Assembly: GCF_018128945.1 (NCBI RefSeq)
Contig: NZ_CP068393.1
Coordinates: 310,001 to 374,000, forward strand
DNA from: Aristaeella hokkaidonensis
Lineage (GTDB): Bacteria > Bacillota > Clostridia > Christensenellales > Aristaeellaceae
Direction of reading: 5' to 3'
DNA: 64,000 nucleotides
Shown: positions 1-8,818 of the stretch, piece after piece
Numbering within the stretch: position 1 is the first letter of the stretch
Layout of the letters: every line of letters starts with the position of its first letter
Translations under genes and position numbers: made by a program
Notes under the pieces: generated by a model
Told to the model about the DNA's origin: nothing
Database searches by the model: none
The model's input: the letters and a program-made list of their open reading frames with translations, nothing else

Positions 1-885
1 ATCATCGCCAACATCCGTGAACGGCTGGCCGAGATCGAACAGGAAAAGGGCGTGACCTTTGAAATCGCTGAAGACAACTGCAACCTGGACACCAGCGTTA
101 TGCAGCAGATCGTTGCAAACTTCATCGCTGATGAAGTGGACCTGATGGTGGGCGTCGCGACGCCCGTGGCAATCGGCATGCAGGGCATGACCGCGGACAA
201 CCAGATTCCGGTGGTGTTTGCCGCCGTGTCCGATCCGCTGGGAGTAGGACTGGTTGACAGCCTGGAAAAGCCCGGCGCCAACATCACCGGCACCTCCGAC
301 TACCTGGACACCGCCGCTGTGCTGAACCTGATCTTTGCGGCCAATCCGGACGCTAAGAAGGTCGCGCTGCTGTACAACCCCTCTGAAGACGCTTCCGCCG
401 CTCCCGTTGCGGCAGCAAAAGAGATCCTGACCGAAAAGGGTGTGGAAGTGAAGGAATACACCGGCGCCAATGTGACCGAAGTCATGCAGGCTGCGGAAGC
501 CATCGTGAGCGATGGAATGGACGCTGTCTTCACCCCCACGGACAACACGATCATGGCTGCGGAACTGTCCATCTATGAAATCCTGGCCGAAGCGAAGATC
601 CCGCACTACACCGGTGCTGACTCCTTCGCCCTGAACGGCGCTTTCCTGGGCTACGGCGTGGACTATGCCAACCTGGGCCGCGTGACCGGCGACATGATCG
701 CCGCGATCCTGGTAGACGGCGCAAATCCTGCCGAGACTCCTGTGGCGACCTTCGACAACGGTACTGCCACCGTGAACACCGAAACCTGCGCGGCAATCGG
801 CTTCGACTTTGAAGCGATCAAGGATGCTTTCGCTCCTTACTGCACAAAGGTTCAGGAAATCGCCACCGCGGAAGCTTTCGAATAA
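1..885 (+). CDS. ABC transporter substrate-binding protein (5' end outside window)
   Basis: The reading frame is open from base 1, so the start and signal peptide lie upstream of the window. The visible 294 residues look like the ABC_sub_bind (TrpX/YtrF-like) family: alternating beta-alpha segments of a periplasmic-binding fold, with a hinge-like stretch PDAKKVALLYNP near residue 114 and a second lobe that includes VFTPTDNTIM. The family binds small ligands such as aromatic amino acids outside the cell and hands them to a membrane permease. It is followed by a permease and an ATPase, so the three form one importer. The ligand cannot be told from the sequence. A strong hairpin follows the stop codon and probably lets this gene be expressed above the downstream two. 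Confidence 0.85.
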   Translation: MIANIRERLAEIEQEKGVTFEIAEDNCNLDTSVMQQIVANFIADEVDLMVGVATPVAIGMQGMTADNQIPVVFAAVSDPLGVGLVDSLEKPGANITGTSDYLDTAAVLNLIFAANPDAKKVALLYNPSEDASAAPVAAAKEILTEKGVEVKEYTGANVTEVMQAAEAIVSDGMDAVFTPTDNTIMAAELSIYEILAEAKIPHYTGADSFALNGAFLGYGVDYANLGRVTGDMIAAILVDGANPAETPVATFDNGTATVNTETCAAIGFDFEAIKDAFAPYCTKVQEIATAEAFE

Positions 886-915
886 GACTCTCCTGTTATT
901 GCAATTAGAAACACA

Positions 916-941
916 GCGGAGGGAAGGATTCTTCCCTCCGC
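916..941 (+). other. Intercistronic hairpin after the binding-protein gene
   Basis: A perfect 11-bp stem (GCGGAGGGAAG at 916-926 with its complement at 931-941) closes a 4-base GATT loop. It lies 31 bases after the stop and 29 bases before the permease start. There is no proper T tract, so it is more likely an mRNA-stabilising or partial-termination element than a full terminator. The same arrangement recurs after two other binding-protein genes in this window. Confidence 0.65.
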
Positions 942-970
942 ACAAGTATTTTGATCAGAGACTGTGAATT

Positions 971-1906
971 ATGACGATTGATAAAATCCTGGCACTGGGC
1001 CAGACGGCAATGGAACTGGGACTGATCAACTCCCTGACGGTGCTGAGCCTGTTCCTGAGCTATTCCATGCTGAACGTTTGCGACCTGTCCACGGATGGGT
1101 GTTATACCCTGGGCGCCGCTGTTGGCGCACTGGTGGCGATTGCCGGCTATCCCTGGCTGTCCCTGCCGGCGGCCATGCTGGCCGGTATGATTTCCGGCTT
1201 TGTGACGGCGACCCTGCAGACCCGGATGGGCGTGCAGAGCCTGCTGGCGGGTATTGTGGTCAATACGGCCCTGTATTCCGTGAACATGGCGCTGACCGGC
1301 AACAAGGCGACCCTGAGCATGAACAAGACCACCACGATCTTCTCCATGGCGAAGAACCTGCTGAAGGATACGCCCCTGGCGGGTCAGAGCACGCTGATTG
1401 TGATGCTCATCGTGGTGGCGCTGGTGATCGTTTTCCTGTGCTTCTTCCTGAAGACGAAGCTGGGCCTGGCGATCCGTGCCACGGGAAGCAATGCGGACAT
1501 GGTACGCTCCTCGTCCATCAACCCCACGTTCACAACCACCGTCGGCCTGTGCATCTCCAACGCGTTTACCGGGCTGAGCGGCTGCCTCATGGCGCAGCAG
1601 GCGAAGAGCTTTGATATCAACATGGGCTCCGGCATGGTGACGGTGGCCCTGGCCAGCCTGCTGATCGGCGGCGTATTTGTCGCGAAGCACAAGCCGATTC
1701 CGCTGCGGGCTGTGGGCACGGTGCTGGGCGCGGTGATCTTCCGGATCGTATACGCACTGGCCCTGCGGTTCAATATGCCGGCCTTTATGCTCAAGGCGGT
1801 ATCCTCCATTATCGTGGTGCTGGCCATCTCCGGCCCCTATCTGCGGAAGCAGCTTCCGCTGATGATCCGCCGGTGGAAGGCTTCCCGGGAAGGGAGGAGT
1901 GCCTGA
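971..1906 (+). CDS. ABC transporter permease (BPD_transp_2 / TrpY-like)
   Basis: A 311-residue protein made almost wholly of hydrophobic helices, about eight to nine, with short loops. It matches the branched-chain-type permease family that pairs with ABC_sub_bind proteins. Residues around 150-190 (FFLKTKLGLAIRATGSNADM) resemble the cytoplasmic coupling loop that contacts the ATPase; this family usually has a conserved G-N or G-S-N step here and GSN is present. The ATG at 971 is kept because no better start is nearby, although its ribosome site is weak. The stop overlaps the ATPase start by one base (TGATG), which indicates translational coupling. Role: membrane channel of the importer begun upstream. 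Confidence 0.88.
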   Translation: MTIDKILALGQTAMELGLINSLTVLSLFLSYSMLNVCDLSTDGCYTLGAAVGALVAIAGYPWLSLPAAMLAGMISGFVTATLQTRMGVQSLLAGIVVNTALYSVNMALTGNKATLSMNKTTTIFSMAKNLLKDTPLAGQSTLIVMLIVVALVIVFLCFFLKTKLGLAIRATGSNADMVRSSSINPTFTTTVGLCISNAFTGLSGCLMAQQAKSFDINMGSGMVTVALASLLIGGVFVAKHKPIPLRAVGTVLGAVIFRIVYALALRFNMPAFMLKAVSSIIVVLAISGPYLRKQLPLMIRRWKASREGRSA

Positions 1907-2700
1907 TGCTGGAACTGAAGAATGTCTGCAAAACCTTCCATGCCGGGACACCGGATGAGAAGAAGGCGCTGATCGACGTCTCCCTGAAGATTGAGGACGG
2001 CGACTTTGTCAGCATCATCGGCGCGAACGGCGCCGGGAAATCCACCCTGTTCAACGCAATCTGCGGCAGTTTTGTGCTGGATTCCGGATCAATCTACCTG
2101 GGCGGAAAGAACGTGACCATGGTGCCGGAACACCAGCGGGCCAGGCAGATCGGCCGGCTGTTCCAGGATCCCATGCGGGGCAGCGCACCGGATATGAGCA
2201 TTGAGGAGAACCTGGCGCTGGCAGCCGGCAACGGCGGCTGGCTTTCCCGGGTTTCCGCGGCGGACAAGAAATCCTTCCGGGACCGGCTGAGCCTGCTGGG
2301 TATGGGTCTGGAAGACCGGATGCGGCAGCCGGTGGGCCTGCTCTCCGGCGGACAGCGCCAGGCGCTGACGCTGCTGATGGCGACCTATCATGTGCCGAAA
2401 GTACTACTGCTGGACGAGCATACGGCGGCCCTGGATCCCGGCACGGCGGAAAAAGTGCTGGCGCTGACACAGAGCATTGTGGAAGAAAACCATATCACCT
2501 GCCTGATGATCACGCATAACATGCAGTCCGCCCTGGACCTGGGCAACCGAACCCTGATGATGGACCGGGGCCGGGTGATCTACGACGTGACCGGCGAAGA
2601 ACGGGCCAGCCTGACGATCAGCGACCTGACGGACAAGTTCCGCCAGCTGAGCGGCCGGGCGCTGGACAACGACCGGATGCTTCTGGGCGTTGCGGAATAA
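1906..2700 (+). CDS. ABC transporter ATP-binding protein (TrpZ-like)
   Basis: A 264-residue ABC ATPase. Walker A is GANGAGKST near residue 43, the signature is LSGGQRQALTLLMA, Walker B is VLLLDEHTAALDP, and the H-loop is CLMITHNM. The Walker B-D-loop reads DEHTAALDP, the form common in this subfamily. An upstream in-frame ATG at 1873 lies inside the permease gene. The ATG at 1906 is preferred because it sits behind AGGGAGGAG and overlaps the permease stop. It powers the importer formed with the two preceding genes. A bidirectional-looking terminator follows 12 bases after the stop. Confidence 0.92.
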   Translation: MLELKNVCKTFHAGTPDEKKALIDVSLKIEDGDFVSIIGANGAGKSTLFNAICGSFVLDSGSIYLGGKNVTMVPEHQRARQIGRLFQDPMRGSAPDMSIEENLALAAGNGGWLSRVSAADKKSFRDRLSLLGMGLEDRMRQPVGLLSGGQRQALTLLMATYHVPKVLLLDEHTAALDPGTAEKVLALTQSIVEENHITCLMITHNMQSALDLGNRTLMMDRGRVIYDVTGEERASLTISDLTDKFRQLSGRALDNDRMLLGVAE

Positions 2701-2712
2701 TTCATAGATGTG

Positions 2713-2746
2713 AAAAGGACCGTCCGATCATTCGGACGGTCCTTTT
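2713..2746. terminator. Bidirectional intrinsic terminator
   Basis: A 15-bp perfect stem (AAAAGGACCGTCCGA at 2713-2727, complement at 2732-2746) with a TCAT loop and T tracts on both strands. It ends the upstream importer operon on the plus strand and the convergent LacI-type gene on the minus strand. Confidence 0.9.
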
Positions 2747-2765
2747 GATATGCAAGGGGAAATTC

Positions 2766-3758
2766 TCAGCAGCTGCCGCGGCAGACCAGGGAGACGGGGA
2801 GGACAACCTGCTGGGGCGGAAGGGAAGGATCATGGATCCTTTTCCGGAGCAGATCAATAGCGGTCTCCGCCTCTTCCCGCAGATTAGGATCGATAGTGCA
2901 GATTGGTTTGGGGAAGTTGATATACCGCATGATGTTGTCAAAGCCGATAATGCCGAAGCTGCGGTTCAGCCCCGCGTTTTCCATCATGGTAATGATACTC
3001 CAGGCTTCCACATCGCAGAAGGAGAAGAGACCGGTGACACCTTCCTCCTGCCAGGTCTGCAGCTGACGAAGCACTTCTTCCCTGTTTTCAGGCTCCGCGT
3101 AGTGAATGTTTCCTTCCGGGATACCGGCATCCAGGCAGGCCTGCTGGAAGCCTTCAAAGCGCTTCTGGGAGGAAAAAATCACGTGGCGGAAGGAGATCAT
3201 GGCCAGGTTTTTGTGCCCGTGCTCAATCAGATGGCTTGCGGCCAGGCGGCCGCCCTGGGCATCGTCACAGATGACGCAGTCATCCTGAGCGCCTGTCAGG
3301 AAACGGCTGAGCAGGACAAAGGGAATCCCGGAGGAACGAAGCAGTTCCAGGGCGGGGGAGTCAATGGCACAGGGGGTGATCAGTACGCCATCCACCTGAC
3401 GGGACAAAGCCATTTCCACCATGCGGCTCTCGGTTTCCGGGTCGTCACGGGAGCCCAGGATCATCAGGCTGTATCCGAGACGAACGGCTTCCTGCTGGAT
3501 CAGGTCACCCAGGACAGCGTAGAAGGGGTTCATCATGGAACCGGCAATCATGGCAATGGTTTTTGTCCGGCCGGAACGGAGGGAACTGGCAATATAATTG
3601 CGGACGTATCCCATTTCCCGGGCGACGTTCTGGATATGCAGGCAGGTGTCCCGGCTGATATCTTCCTTATTCTTCAGGGCACGGGATACGGTGTTGACAG
3701 TAAAGCCCGTAGCTTTCGCGATATCCTGCAGGGTTACCCGGCTGTTGTCCCTGGCCAT
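2766..3758 (-). CDS. LacI-family transcriptional repressor
   Basis: A 330-residue regulator. The N-terminus has the LacI helix-turn-helix (VTLQDIAKATGFTVNTVSRAL, DNA-contacting VNTVSRAL) and hinge (YVRNYIASSLRSGRTKTI), followed by a periplasmic-binding-like effector domain to the end. The longest frame begins at 3803, but ATG 3758 is chosen because residues start cleanly at MARDNSRVTL just ahead of the helix-turn-helix and the longer form lacks a ribosome site. It is divergent from the sugar importer and GH43 genes, and palindromes typical of LacI operators lie between them, so it most likely represses that operon until an arabinose-containing sugar binds. The effector identity is inferred from the neighbouring enzymes. 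Confidence 0.9.
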   Translation of the reverse strand: MARDNSRVTLQDIAKATGFTVNTVSRALKNKEDISRDTCLHIQNVAREMGYVRNYIASSLRSGRTKTIAMIAGSMMNPFYAVLGDLIQQEAVRLGYSLMILGSRDDPETESRMVEMALSRQVDGVLITPCAIDSPALELLRSSGIPFVLLSRFLTGAQDDCVICDDAQGGRLAASHLIEHGHKNLAMISFRHVIFSSQKRFEGFQQACLDAGIPEGNIHYAEPENREEVLRQLQTWQEEGVTGLFSFCDVEAWSIITMMENAGLNRSFGIIGFDNIMRYINFPKPICTIDPNLREEAETAIDLLRKRIHDPSLPPQQVVLPVSLVCRGSC

Positions 3759-3833
3759 GTATGCTGCACTTCCATTTCCAAGATGATGAACACATCCTAC
3801 CATACATTTTTTAAAAAATCAAAAATTGAGGGC

Positions 3834-3863
3834 TTGACAGAGGAATAAAACCAGTGTTATATT
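3834..3863 (+). promoter_or_regulatory. Sigma-A promoter of the arabinan locus
   Basis: TTGACA at 3834-3839 and TATATT at 3858-3863 with an 18-base spacer (or TTATAT with 17). Transcription would begin near 3870, directly in front of the LacI-type palindromes, an arrangement that suits repression. Confidence 0.82.
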
Positions 3864-3877
3864 GTCATCACCGAACA

Positions 3878-3905
3878 ACATTAACGATAATGTTAACGTT
3901 AATAT
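3878..3905. promoter_or_regulatory. Tandem LacI-type operators O1/O2
   Basis: Two overlapping palindromes. ACATTAACGATAATGT (3878-3893) is one base from a perfect 16-bp palindrome, and TTAACGTTAA (3893-3902) is perfect at its core. Their centres (CG steps at 3885/3886 and 3897/3898) are 12 bp apart. They start about eight bases after the expected transcription start. Confidence 0.8.
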
Positions 3906-3953
3906 TTCCCATAAACTACATGAGGGAACAAGTTGGTATCAAAACGTCGCACA

Positions 3954-3969
3954 ACATTAACGTTAATGT
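3954..3969. promoter_or_regulatory. LacI-type operator O3
   Basis: ACATTAACGTTAATGT is a perfect 16-bp palindrome centred on CG, the hallmark of LacI-family sites. Its centre is 76 bp and 64 bp from the two upstream operator centres, so a repressor tetramer could loop the DNA. It lies in the leader 58 bp before the binding-protein start. Confidence 0.82.
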
Positions 3970-4026
3970 AAAACAGAGGAATGATGAGCGCGAAATGCTC
4001 TTCAGAAATAAAAGGAGGAAGAACCC

Positions 4027-5493
4027 ATGAAGAAACTGTTGGCTGTGCTGCTGACCGTATGCCTGCTGTCCACCCTGTGGACCGTATTTGCGGTTGCGGA
4101 AGACAAACCCACCATCGTCGTGAACACCTTTGCCCAGGAACACGAGAAGGCCATGTATGAAGAAGTGATCAAGCAGTTTGAAGAAGAAAACAACTGCATC
4201 GTGGACTTCCGGGTTTCCGGCGACCAGTACTGGCCCGAACTCGAAGCATCCCTGACCGCGGGCAATGCCCCTGACGTCTTCTACCTGGGCGTTGGCGACG
4301 TTCGCAAGCGCGTCTGGACCGGCGCTGTGGCCGCCCTGGACGATTACCTGGACGTGAGCACGCTGGGCAATATCTGGCCCGAAGCGCTGAACCTGTACAA
4401 GTATGACGAAGAGTCCAACAAGCTGGGCGAAGGCAAGATCTACGGCCTCCCCAAGGACTTCTCCGCTGTTTCCATGACCGTGAACAAGGCGATCATCCGC
4501 AAGCGCGACGCTGAGATCAAGCAGGCGATTGCAGACGGTATCCTGCCTTTCTATCCTGAAATCGATGAAAACGGCAACCTGCCGGTTTATACCTTCACCG
4601 AGTTTGCCAACCTGTGCAAGATCTGCACCTTTGAAGACGAAACCCTGCCCGAGACCGCCGGTTCCAAGCAGGTTTACGGCACCCACCTGTGGGAAGACTT
4701 CTGCCTGAAGCCCTTTATCTGGGGCGCCGGCGGAGATTACCTGAACGAGGACTGCACGGAAGTGCTGTTCAACACGGATAAGTTCATCGAAGGCTATGAA
4801 GGCTTCATGAAGATCGTTGAAGTGGGCGGCTCCGGCTCCTCCACCGACGAAACCTCCGGTTACCTGAAGTTCCTGGCAGGCCGCTGCGCCTTCTTCCCCT
4901 GCGGAACGTGGGACGTGGGCGCCTTCCAGGCGATCGAGGAAGATGAAGCCGTGAACCCCGGCAAGAGCTGGTTCGACTTTGACGTGGCTCCCTGGCCCAT
5001 CAGCGACGAATACGCTTCCCTGTCCATCGAAGAACGGCAGGACAAGTGGGTTGGCCGTCTGGATTCCGTCGGCTTCTGCATCAGCGCCCAGTCCAAGTAT
5101 CCGGAACTGGCCGCGAAGTTCGCCTATGCCATGAGCGCGGATCCCGAAGTGCAGCGCTTCCTGGCCAAGAAGGGCGGCCAGCTGCCGAACCTGATGGAAA
5201 TGGCTGAAGGCGAATACCTGACCGATGACAGCTACTTCCCGGAAACCCGTGTGGTGTTTGTGAAGATGCTGGAAGGCCAGAACGGCCACCGCGAAGTGTC
5301 TTCCATGACCTGGAACGACCTGTGGCTGACCGAAGGCTTCAACACCGGCCTGACGAGCGTCTGGAGCTTCTATGAGAAGAGCGACCTGGGCGTGACTCCC
5401 ATGGACGTGCGCACCTACTGCGAATCCATCCAGGACAACGCGCAGCAGCTGTTGAATGACGCCATCGACGATATGGAAGCCATGAAACCCTGA
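4027..5493 (+). CDS. Sugar ABC transporter substrate-binding protein (family 1)
   Basis: A 488-residue secreted binding protein. A signal peptide is clear (MKK, then a hydrophobic run to about residue 26 ending VFAVAEDK), and there is no lipobox cysteine in the usual place. The body has the SBP_bac_1 pattern: IVVNTFAQEHEK, LEASLTAGNAPDVFYLGVGD near residue 76, and an aromatic-rich C-terminal lobe. AAAGGAGGA stands ten bases ahead of the ATG. Followed by two MalF/MalG-type permeases and two GH43 enzymes, it most likely captures arabino-oligosaccharides. No ATPase is encoded here; carbohydrate importers of this type commonly use a shared MsmX-like ATPase encoded elsewhere. Confidence 0.9.
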   Translation: MKKLLAVLLTVCLLSTLWTVFAVAEDKPTIVVNTFAQEHEKAMYEEVIKQFEEENNCIVDFRVSGDQYWPELEASLTAGNAPDVFYLGVGDVRKRVWTGAVAALDDYLDVSTLGNIWPEALNLYKYDEESNKLGEGKIYGLPKDFSAVSMTVNKAIIRKRDAEIKQAIADGILPFYPEIDENGNLPVYTFTEFANLCKICTFEDETLPETAGSKQVYGTHLWEDFCLKPFIWGAGGDYLNEDCTEVLFNTDKFIEGYEGFMKIVEVGGSGSSTDETSGYLKFLAGRCAFFPCGTWDVGAFQAIEEDEAVNPGKSWFDFDVAPWPISDEYASLSIEERQDKWVGRLDSVGFCISAQSKYPELAAKFAYAMSADPEVQRFLAKKGGQLPNLMEMAEGEYLTDDSYFPETRVVFVKMLEGQNGHREVSSMTWNDLWLTEGFNTGLTSVWSFYEKSDLGVTPMDVRTYCESIQDNAQQLLNDAIDDMEAMKP

Positions 5494-5522
5494 CCACTGA
5501 CGGAGTAACTCCTTTTTAATTC

Positions 5523-5550
5523 GAAGGAGGAGGGATTCCCCTCCTCCTTC
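5523..5550 (+). other. Intercistronic hairpin after the sugar-binding-protein gene
   Basis: A 12-bp stem (GAAGGAGGAGGG at 5523-5534, complement at 5539-5550) with an ATTC loop and no T run, placed between binding protein and permease like the hairpin at 916. The left arm also resembles a ribosome site, but no ORF follows it closely. Confidence 0.6.
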
Positions 5551-5611
5551 CCTTCTTGTTCTGACAACAGCGGCGGAAGGCTGAAGACCATTCATGAAAG
5601 GAAGCGGAAAC

Positions 5612-6547
5612 ATGCAGCGGACTGCAGGAACAACTGTGGCGGCACCGGATCTGCGCCGGCGAGGTCTGAACTACCGGCAGAAAGATGCCCTCTGGGGATA
5701 TGGCATGATCACGATCCCGCTGATCGGTATGCTGATTTTTGTCCTGATCCCCTTCGGTATGTCCGTGTATGCCAGTTTTACTTCCTGGCCCATGGGACAG
5801 GCAATTGAAAAAGCAAAGAACGTGGGCCTGAAGAACTATGTTGACATGTTCAATAACAAGCTCTTCTGGCAGAGCCTGGGGAACACCTTTTACTACATGA
5901 TCGGCATTCCGATCGGCCTGGCGATTTCCCTCCTGCTGGCTTACGCCATGAACCGGGGAACGCACTATGAGAAGGTCTTCCGCGTGGTTTACTATGTGCC
6001 TGTGATTTCCAGCGTGGTGGCCATTACCTTCGTCTTCCAGCAGATCTTTAACTCAGACGTAGGAATCATCAACGAAGGACTCCGGGCGCTGGGCGTTTCC
6101 GATCCGCCCAACTGGATGAGCCATGCCGGCTATACCAAGTGGGTGATCATGATCATGGCGATCTGGAAAGGCCTGGGAAGTTCCATCATCCTGTATATTG
6201 CGGGGATGCAGGGTATTTCCCGTTCCTATTACGAAGCGGCGCAGGTGGACGGCGCCAACTGGTGGCAGACCTTTCGGAAGATTACGCTGCCGCTGCTGAT
6301 GCCTGTAACCTTCTACCTGATTGTGACCGGGGTTATCGGCGGATCCCAGATGTATGTGGAACCGCGGCTGATGTTCTCCGGCAACGGACCGAACAATTCC
6401 ACCTTTACCACGGTGATCCATCTGTATGACCGGACGTTTGTCAATTCCAAGGCGGGCTACGGCAGTGCTGTGGCTGTCTTCCTGGCGGTCATCGTGTTCA
6501 TCCTGACCCTGATCCAGTTCAAACTGAACGGAAAGGGGGATAAGTGA
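5612..6547 (+). CDS. Sugar ABC transporter permease (MalF/UgpA type)
   Basis: A 311-residue membrane protein with six predicted helices. The coupling motif near its C-terminal third (YYEAAQVDGANWWQTFRKITLPLL) is the EAA loop that contacts the ATPase. An in-frame ATG at 5594 is possible, but AAAGGAAG at 5597-5604 fits the ATG at 5612 as its ribosome site. The N-terminus is cytoplasmic and basic (RRRGLNYRQK). It forms the heterodimeric channel with the next gene and belongs to the arabinan locus operon. It is translated close to the next gene: only one base separates the stop from the following ATG. Confidence 0.92.
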   Translation: MQRTAGTTVAAPDLRRRGLNYRQKDALWGYGMITIPLIGMLIFVLIPFGMSVYASFTSWPMGQAIEKAKNVGLKNYVDMFNNKLFWQSLGNTFYYMIGIPIGLAISLLLAYAMNRGTHYEKVFRVVYYVPVISSVVAITFVFQQIFNSDVGIINEGLRALGVSDPPNWMSHAGYTKWVIMIMAIWKGLGSSIILYIAGMQGISRSYYEAAQVDGANWWQTFRKITLPLLMPVTFYLIVTGVIGGSQMYVEPRLMFSGNGPNNSTFTTVIHLYDRTFVNSKAGYGSAVAVFLAVIVFILTLIQFKLNGKGDK

Positions 6548-6548
6548 G

Positions 6549-7397
6549 ATGAAAACAAGAAAACGGATTGTTGACATTGTCATTTTTGCCCTGCTGCTGG
6601 CAGGATCCGTACTGATGCTTTATCCCTTTGTATGGATGGTTTTCACCTCATTCAAACCGAAACTGCATGTTTATATCGGCGGCCTGCTGCCGCAGGTATG
6701 GACAACGGAAAGCTATACCCAGATCTGGGGCGAAATCGATCTGCTCCGCGGCTTCCTGAATACAGCCCTGTATTCGATTCCGCCGGTGATTATCGGATCA
6801 CTGGTATCCGTAGCCGCGGCCTATTCCTTCGCCAAGATCCGGTATAAGGGCCGGAACGCTTTGTTCCTTTTCCTGCTGGGCTCCATCATGATCCCGTTCC
6901 CGTCGATCATGGTTCCCCAGTATGTGCTGTTCAGCGGTCAGTTCTGGATTTTCAGGGTCAATCTGCTTCAGTCCCCCTGGCCCCTGATTCTGCCAAAGTT
7001 GACCGGCAATGTAATGATGATTTTCTTCCTGCGTCAATTCCTTTACGGAATCTCTGACTCCCTGGTGGAAGCCGCGAAGATTGACGGCTGCTCCCATCTG
7101 CGGATTTACTGGAAGATCATCCTGCCTTTGACAATTCCGGCGCTGAGCGCGCATGGCGTTCTCTGGTTCATCGCAGCCTGGAATGACTACCTTGCGCCGA
7201 CGCTGTTTATCAAGAATCCTTCCTGGCAGCCTGTTACCGTGATGATCGCCAAATTCAACGAGCAGTATGCCATCAACAACCATGTGCCGCGGATTATGGC
7301 CGGCAGCGTTATGCTGATTGTGCCTGTGCTGATTATCTACGGTTTCTTCCAGCGGTGGATTATCGAATCCATGATGTTTGCCGCAGTCAAGGAATAA
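6549..7397 (+). CDS. Sugar ABC transporter permease (MalG/UgpE type)
   Basis: A 282-residue partner permease with six hydrophobic helices. The EAA loop is SLVEAAKIDGCSHLRIYWKI followed by ILPLTIPAL. AAAGGGGGA stands ten bases before the ATG, inside the end of the previous gene. With its partner it forms the channel of a carbohydrate importer whose binding protein is at 4027. The downstream GH43 genes follow within 25 bases and look co-transcribed. Confidence 0.92.
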   Translation: MKTRKRIVDIVIFALLLAGSVLMLYPFVWMVFTSFKPKLHVYIGGLLPQVWTTESYTQIWGEIDLLRGFLNTALYSIPPVIIGSLVSVAAAYSFAKIRYKGRNALFLFLLGSIMIPFPSIMVPQYVLFSGQFWIFRVNLLQSPWPLILPKLTGNVMMIFFLRQFLYGISDSLVEAAKIDGCSHLRIYWKIILPLTIPALSAHGVLWFIAAWNDYLAPTLFIKNPSWQPVTVMIAKFNEQYAINNHVPRIMAGSVMLIVPVLIIYGFFQRWIIESMMFAAVKE

Positions 7398-7420
7398 TCT
7401 TTTCCAAAGGAGCGTCAGCA

Positions 7421-8818
7421 TTGAAAATCTTTCTTATGCTGCTTGCGGCGTTGATCCTGGCCGTTCCTGCGCCTGGCCGGGCGGCGTCTTTCAGTGACCT
7501 GGGAAACACCGGACTGATTAACCGGCCGGAAGACTGGGGCGCTGTCAACACACATGATCCCTCCCTGGTTCGCGGGGATGACGGAAGATGGTATGTCTTC
7601 TCCACTGACGCCAGCGCAGGAGATATTCACCGCTGCGGCGTCCAGGTGCGGGTTTCGGATGACCTGACTCACTGGGAATACCTTGGGGCCGCTTTCGACG
7701 ACTATGAAACAACCTGCGCCGAAGAGATTGCGGCCGCCAGGCTGAATCCGTCGAAACATGACGGTCTCTGGGCTCCCGACGTGGTGAAGGTCGGAGATCA
7801 GTGGCGGATGTATTACAGCGCGTCCACCTTTGGCTCCAGCCGCTCTGTGATCGGCATGGCGGTATCCGGCAGCCTGACGGGTCCCTGGGAGGATAAAGGG
7901 ATTGTGATCCGCAGCGACGCCGGCGCTTCGGCAAAACCGAACGCGATTGATCCCTGCATTTTTACAGATCCATCAGGAAAACAGTACATGACCTGGGGCA
8001 GCTTCTTCGGCGGCATCTGGCTGACCGCGCTTGATGAGAATGGGTTCGCGGAAGGCGAACCGGTGCGGATCGCCGGTTTCCGTGGCTGCAGGGCAGAGGG
8101 CAGCTATCTGATCTGGCTGCCGCAGACAGAATACTATTATCTTTTCGTTTCCTACGGCTCGCTGCTGGAGGACTACAACATCCGGGTAGGCCGCTCGCGG
8201 ACCATCGAAGGTCCGTATCTGGACGCCAACGGGCGGCAGATGACGGATCTTGTGGCGGCGAATGAAAGCCGGATCGGCGTTAAACTGATGGGCGGCTATC
8301 AGCTGCAGCATGACAACGGCACTTCTCTCGGAATCAAAGCTCCCGGTCACTGTTCCGTTGCAGTGGACGGGGAAAGGCTCTGGCTGTGCCATCATACCCG
8401 GACCCAGAAGCTGGCTGACTGGTGGTTTGCCATGCAGATCCGGCCGATGATGCTGTCCGCGGACGGATGGCCGCTGGTGATGCCGATGAGTTACCAGGGG
8501 GAGACCTTTGAGCCGGTGACGGAACTGCCGGAGGGAGCCTATAACCTGATCCGGCATGAAACCGACAGCAACAAGGCTCCGAAGGTTTCCGAAAGAATCA
8601 CCCTGAAGGACGGCAGGCTGGATGACCGGGGAAGCTGCGCACTGGAGGACGGCCGGGTAAACCTGACGCTGGACGGCGTCTGTTATGACGGGGTGGCCCT
8701 CTGGCAGACGGACGATGAACGGGGAGGCAGGGTCATGAGCATTTCCGCCATCAGCGGGGAGGGCGAATGCATCTGGCTCGGCGAGGAAACGATACATGAG
8801 GAGGAAACTTCCCGATGA
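7421..8818 (+). CDS. Secreted GH43 arabinanase-like glycoside hydrolase
   Basis: A 465-residue protein begun at TTG 7421: AAAGGAG lies eight bases upstream, and translation from there gives a clean signal peptide (MKIFLMLLAALILAVPAPGRAA). Starting further upstream would bury this peptide. The catalytic domain is GH43, a five-bladed propeller: base Asp46 in HDPS, pKa-modulating Asp177 in IDPCIF, and general acid Glu226 in CRAEGSY. The GSFFGGIW motif resembles endo-1,5-alpha-arabinanases. A C-terminal beta domain follows from about residue 350. It would cut arabinan outside the cell, feeding the importer encoded just upstream. Endo specificity is inferred; a beta-xylosidase or exo-arabinanase is possible. 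Confidence 0.85.
   Translation: MKIFLMLLAALILAVPAPGRAASFSDLGNTGLINRPEDWGAVNTHDPSLVRGDDGRWYVFSTDASAGDIHRCGVQVRVSDDLTHWEYLGAAFDDYETTCAEEIAAARLNPSKHDGLWAPDVVKVGDQWRMYYSASTFGSSRSVIGMAVSGSLTGPWEDKGIVIRSDAGASAKPNAIDPCIFTDPSGKQYMTWGSFFGGIWLTALDENGFAEGEPVRIAGFRGCRAEGSYLIWLPQTEYYYLFVSYGSLLEDYNIRVGRSRTIEGPYLDANGRQMTDLVAANESRIGVKLMGGYQLQHDNGTSLGIKAPGHCSVAVDGERLWLCHHTRTQKLADWWFAMQIRPMMLSADGWPLVMPMSYQGETFEPVTELPEGAYNLIRHETDSNKAPKVSERITLKDGRLDDRGSCALEDGRVNLTLDGVCYDGVALWQTDDERGGRVMSISAISGEGECIWLGEETIHEEETSR

Noticed and set aside
971..1951. Minus-strand frame of 348 codons opposite the permease
   Set aside because: High-GC shadow of a real membrane-protein gene, with low-complexity Gly/Arg/His composition.
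2745..3848. Plus-strand frame of 367 codons opposite the LacI gene
   Set aside because: Antisense shadow; the LacI protein has full family motifs and its own operator context.
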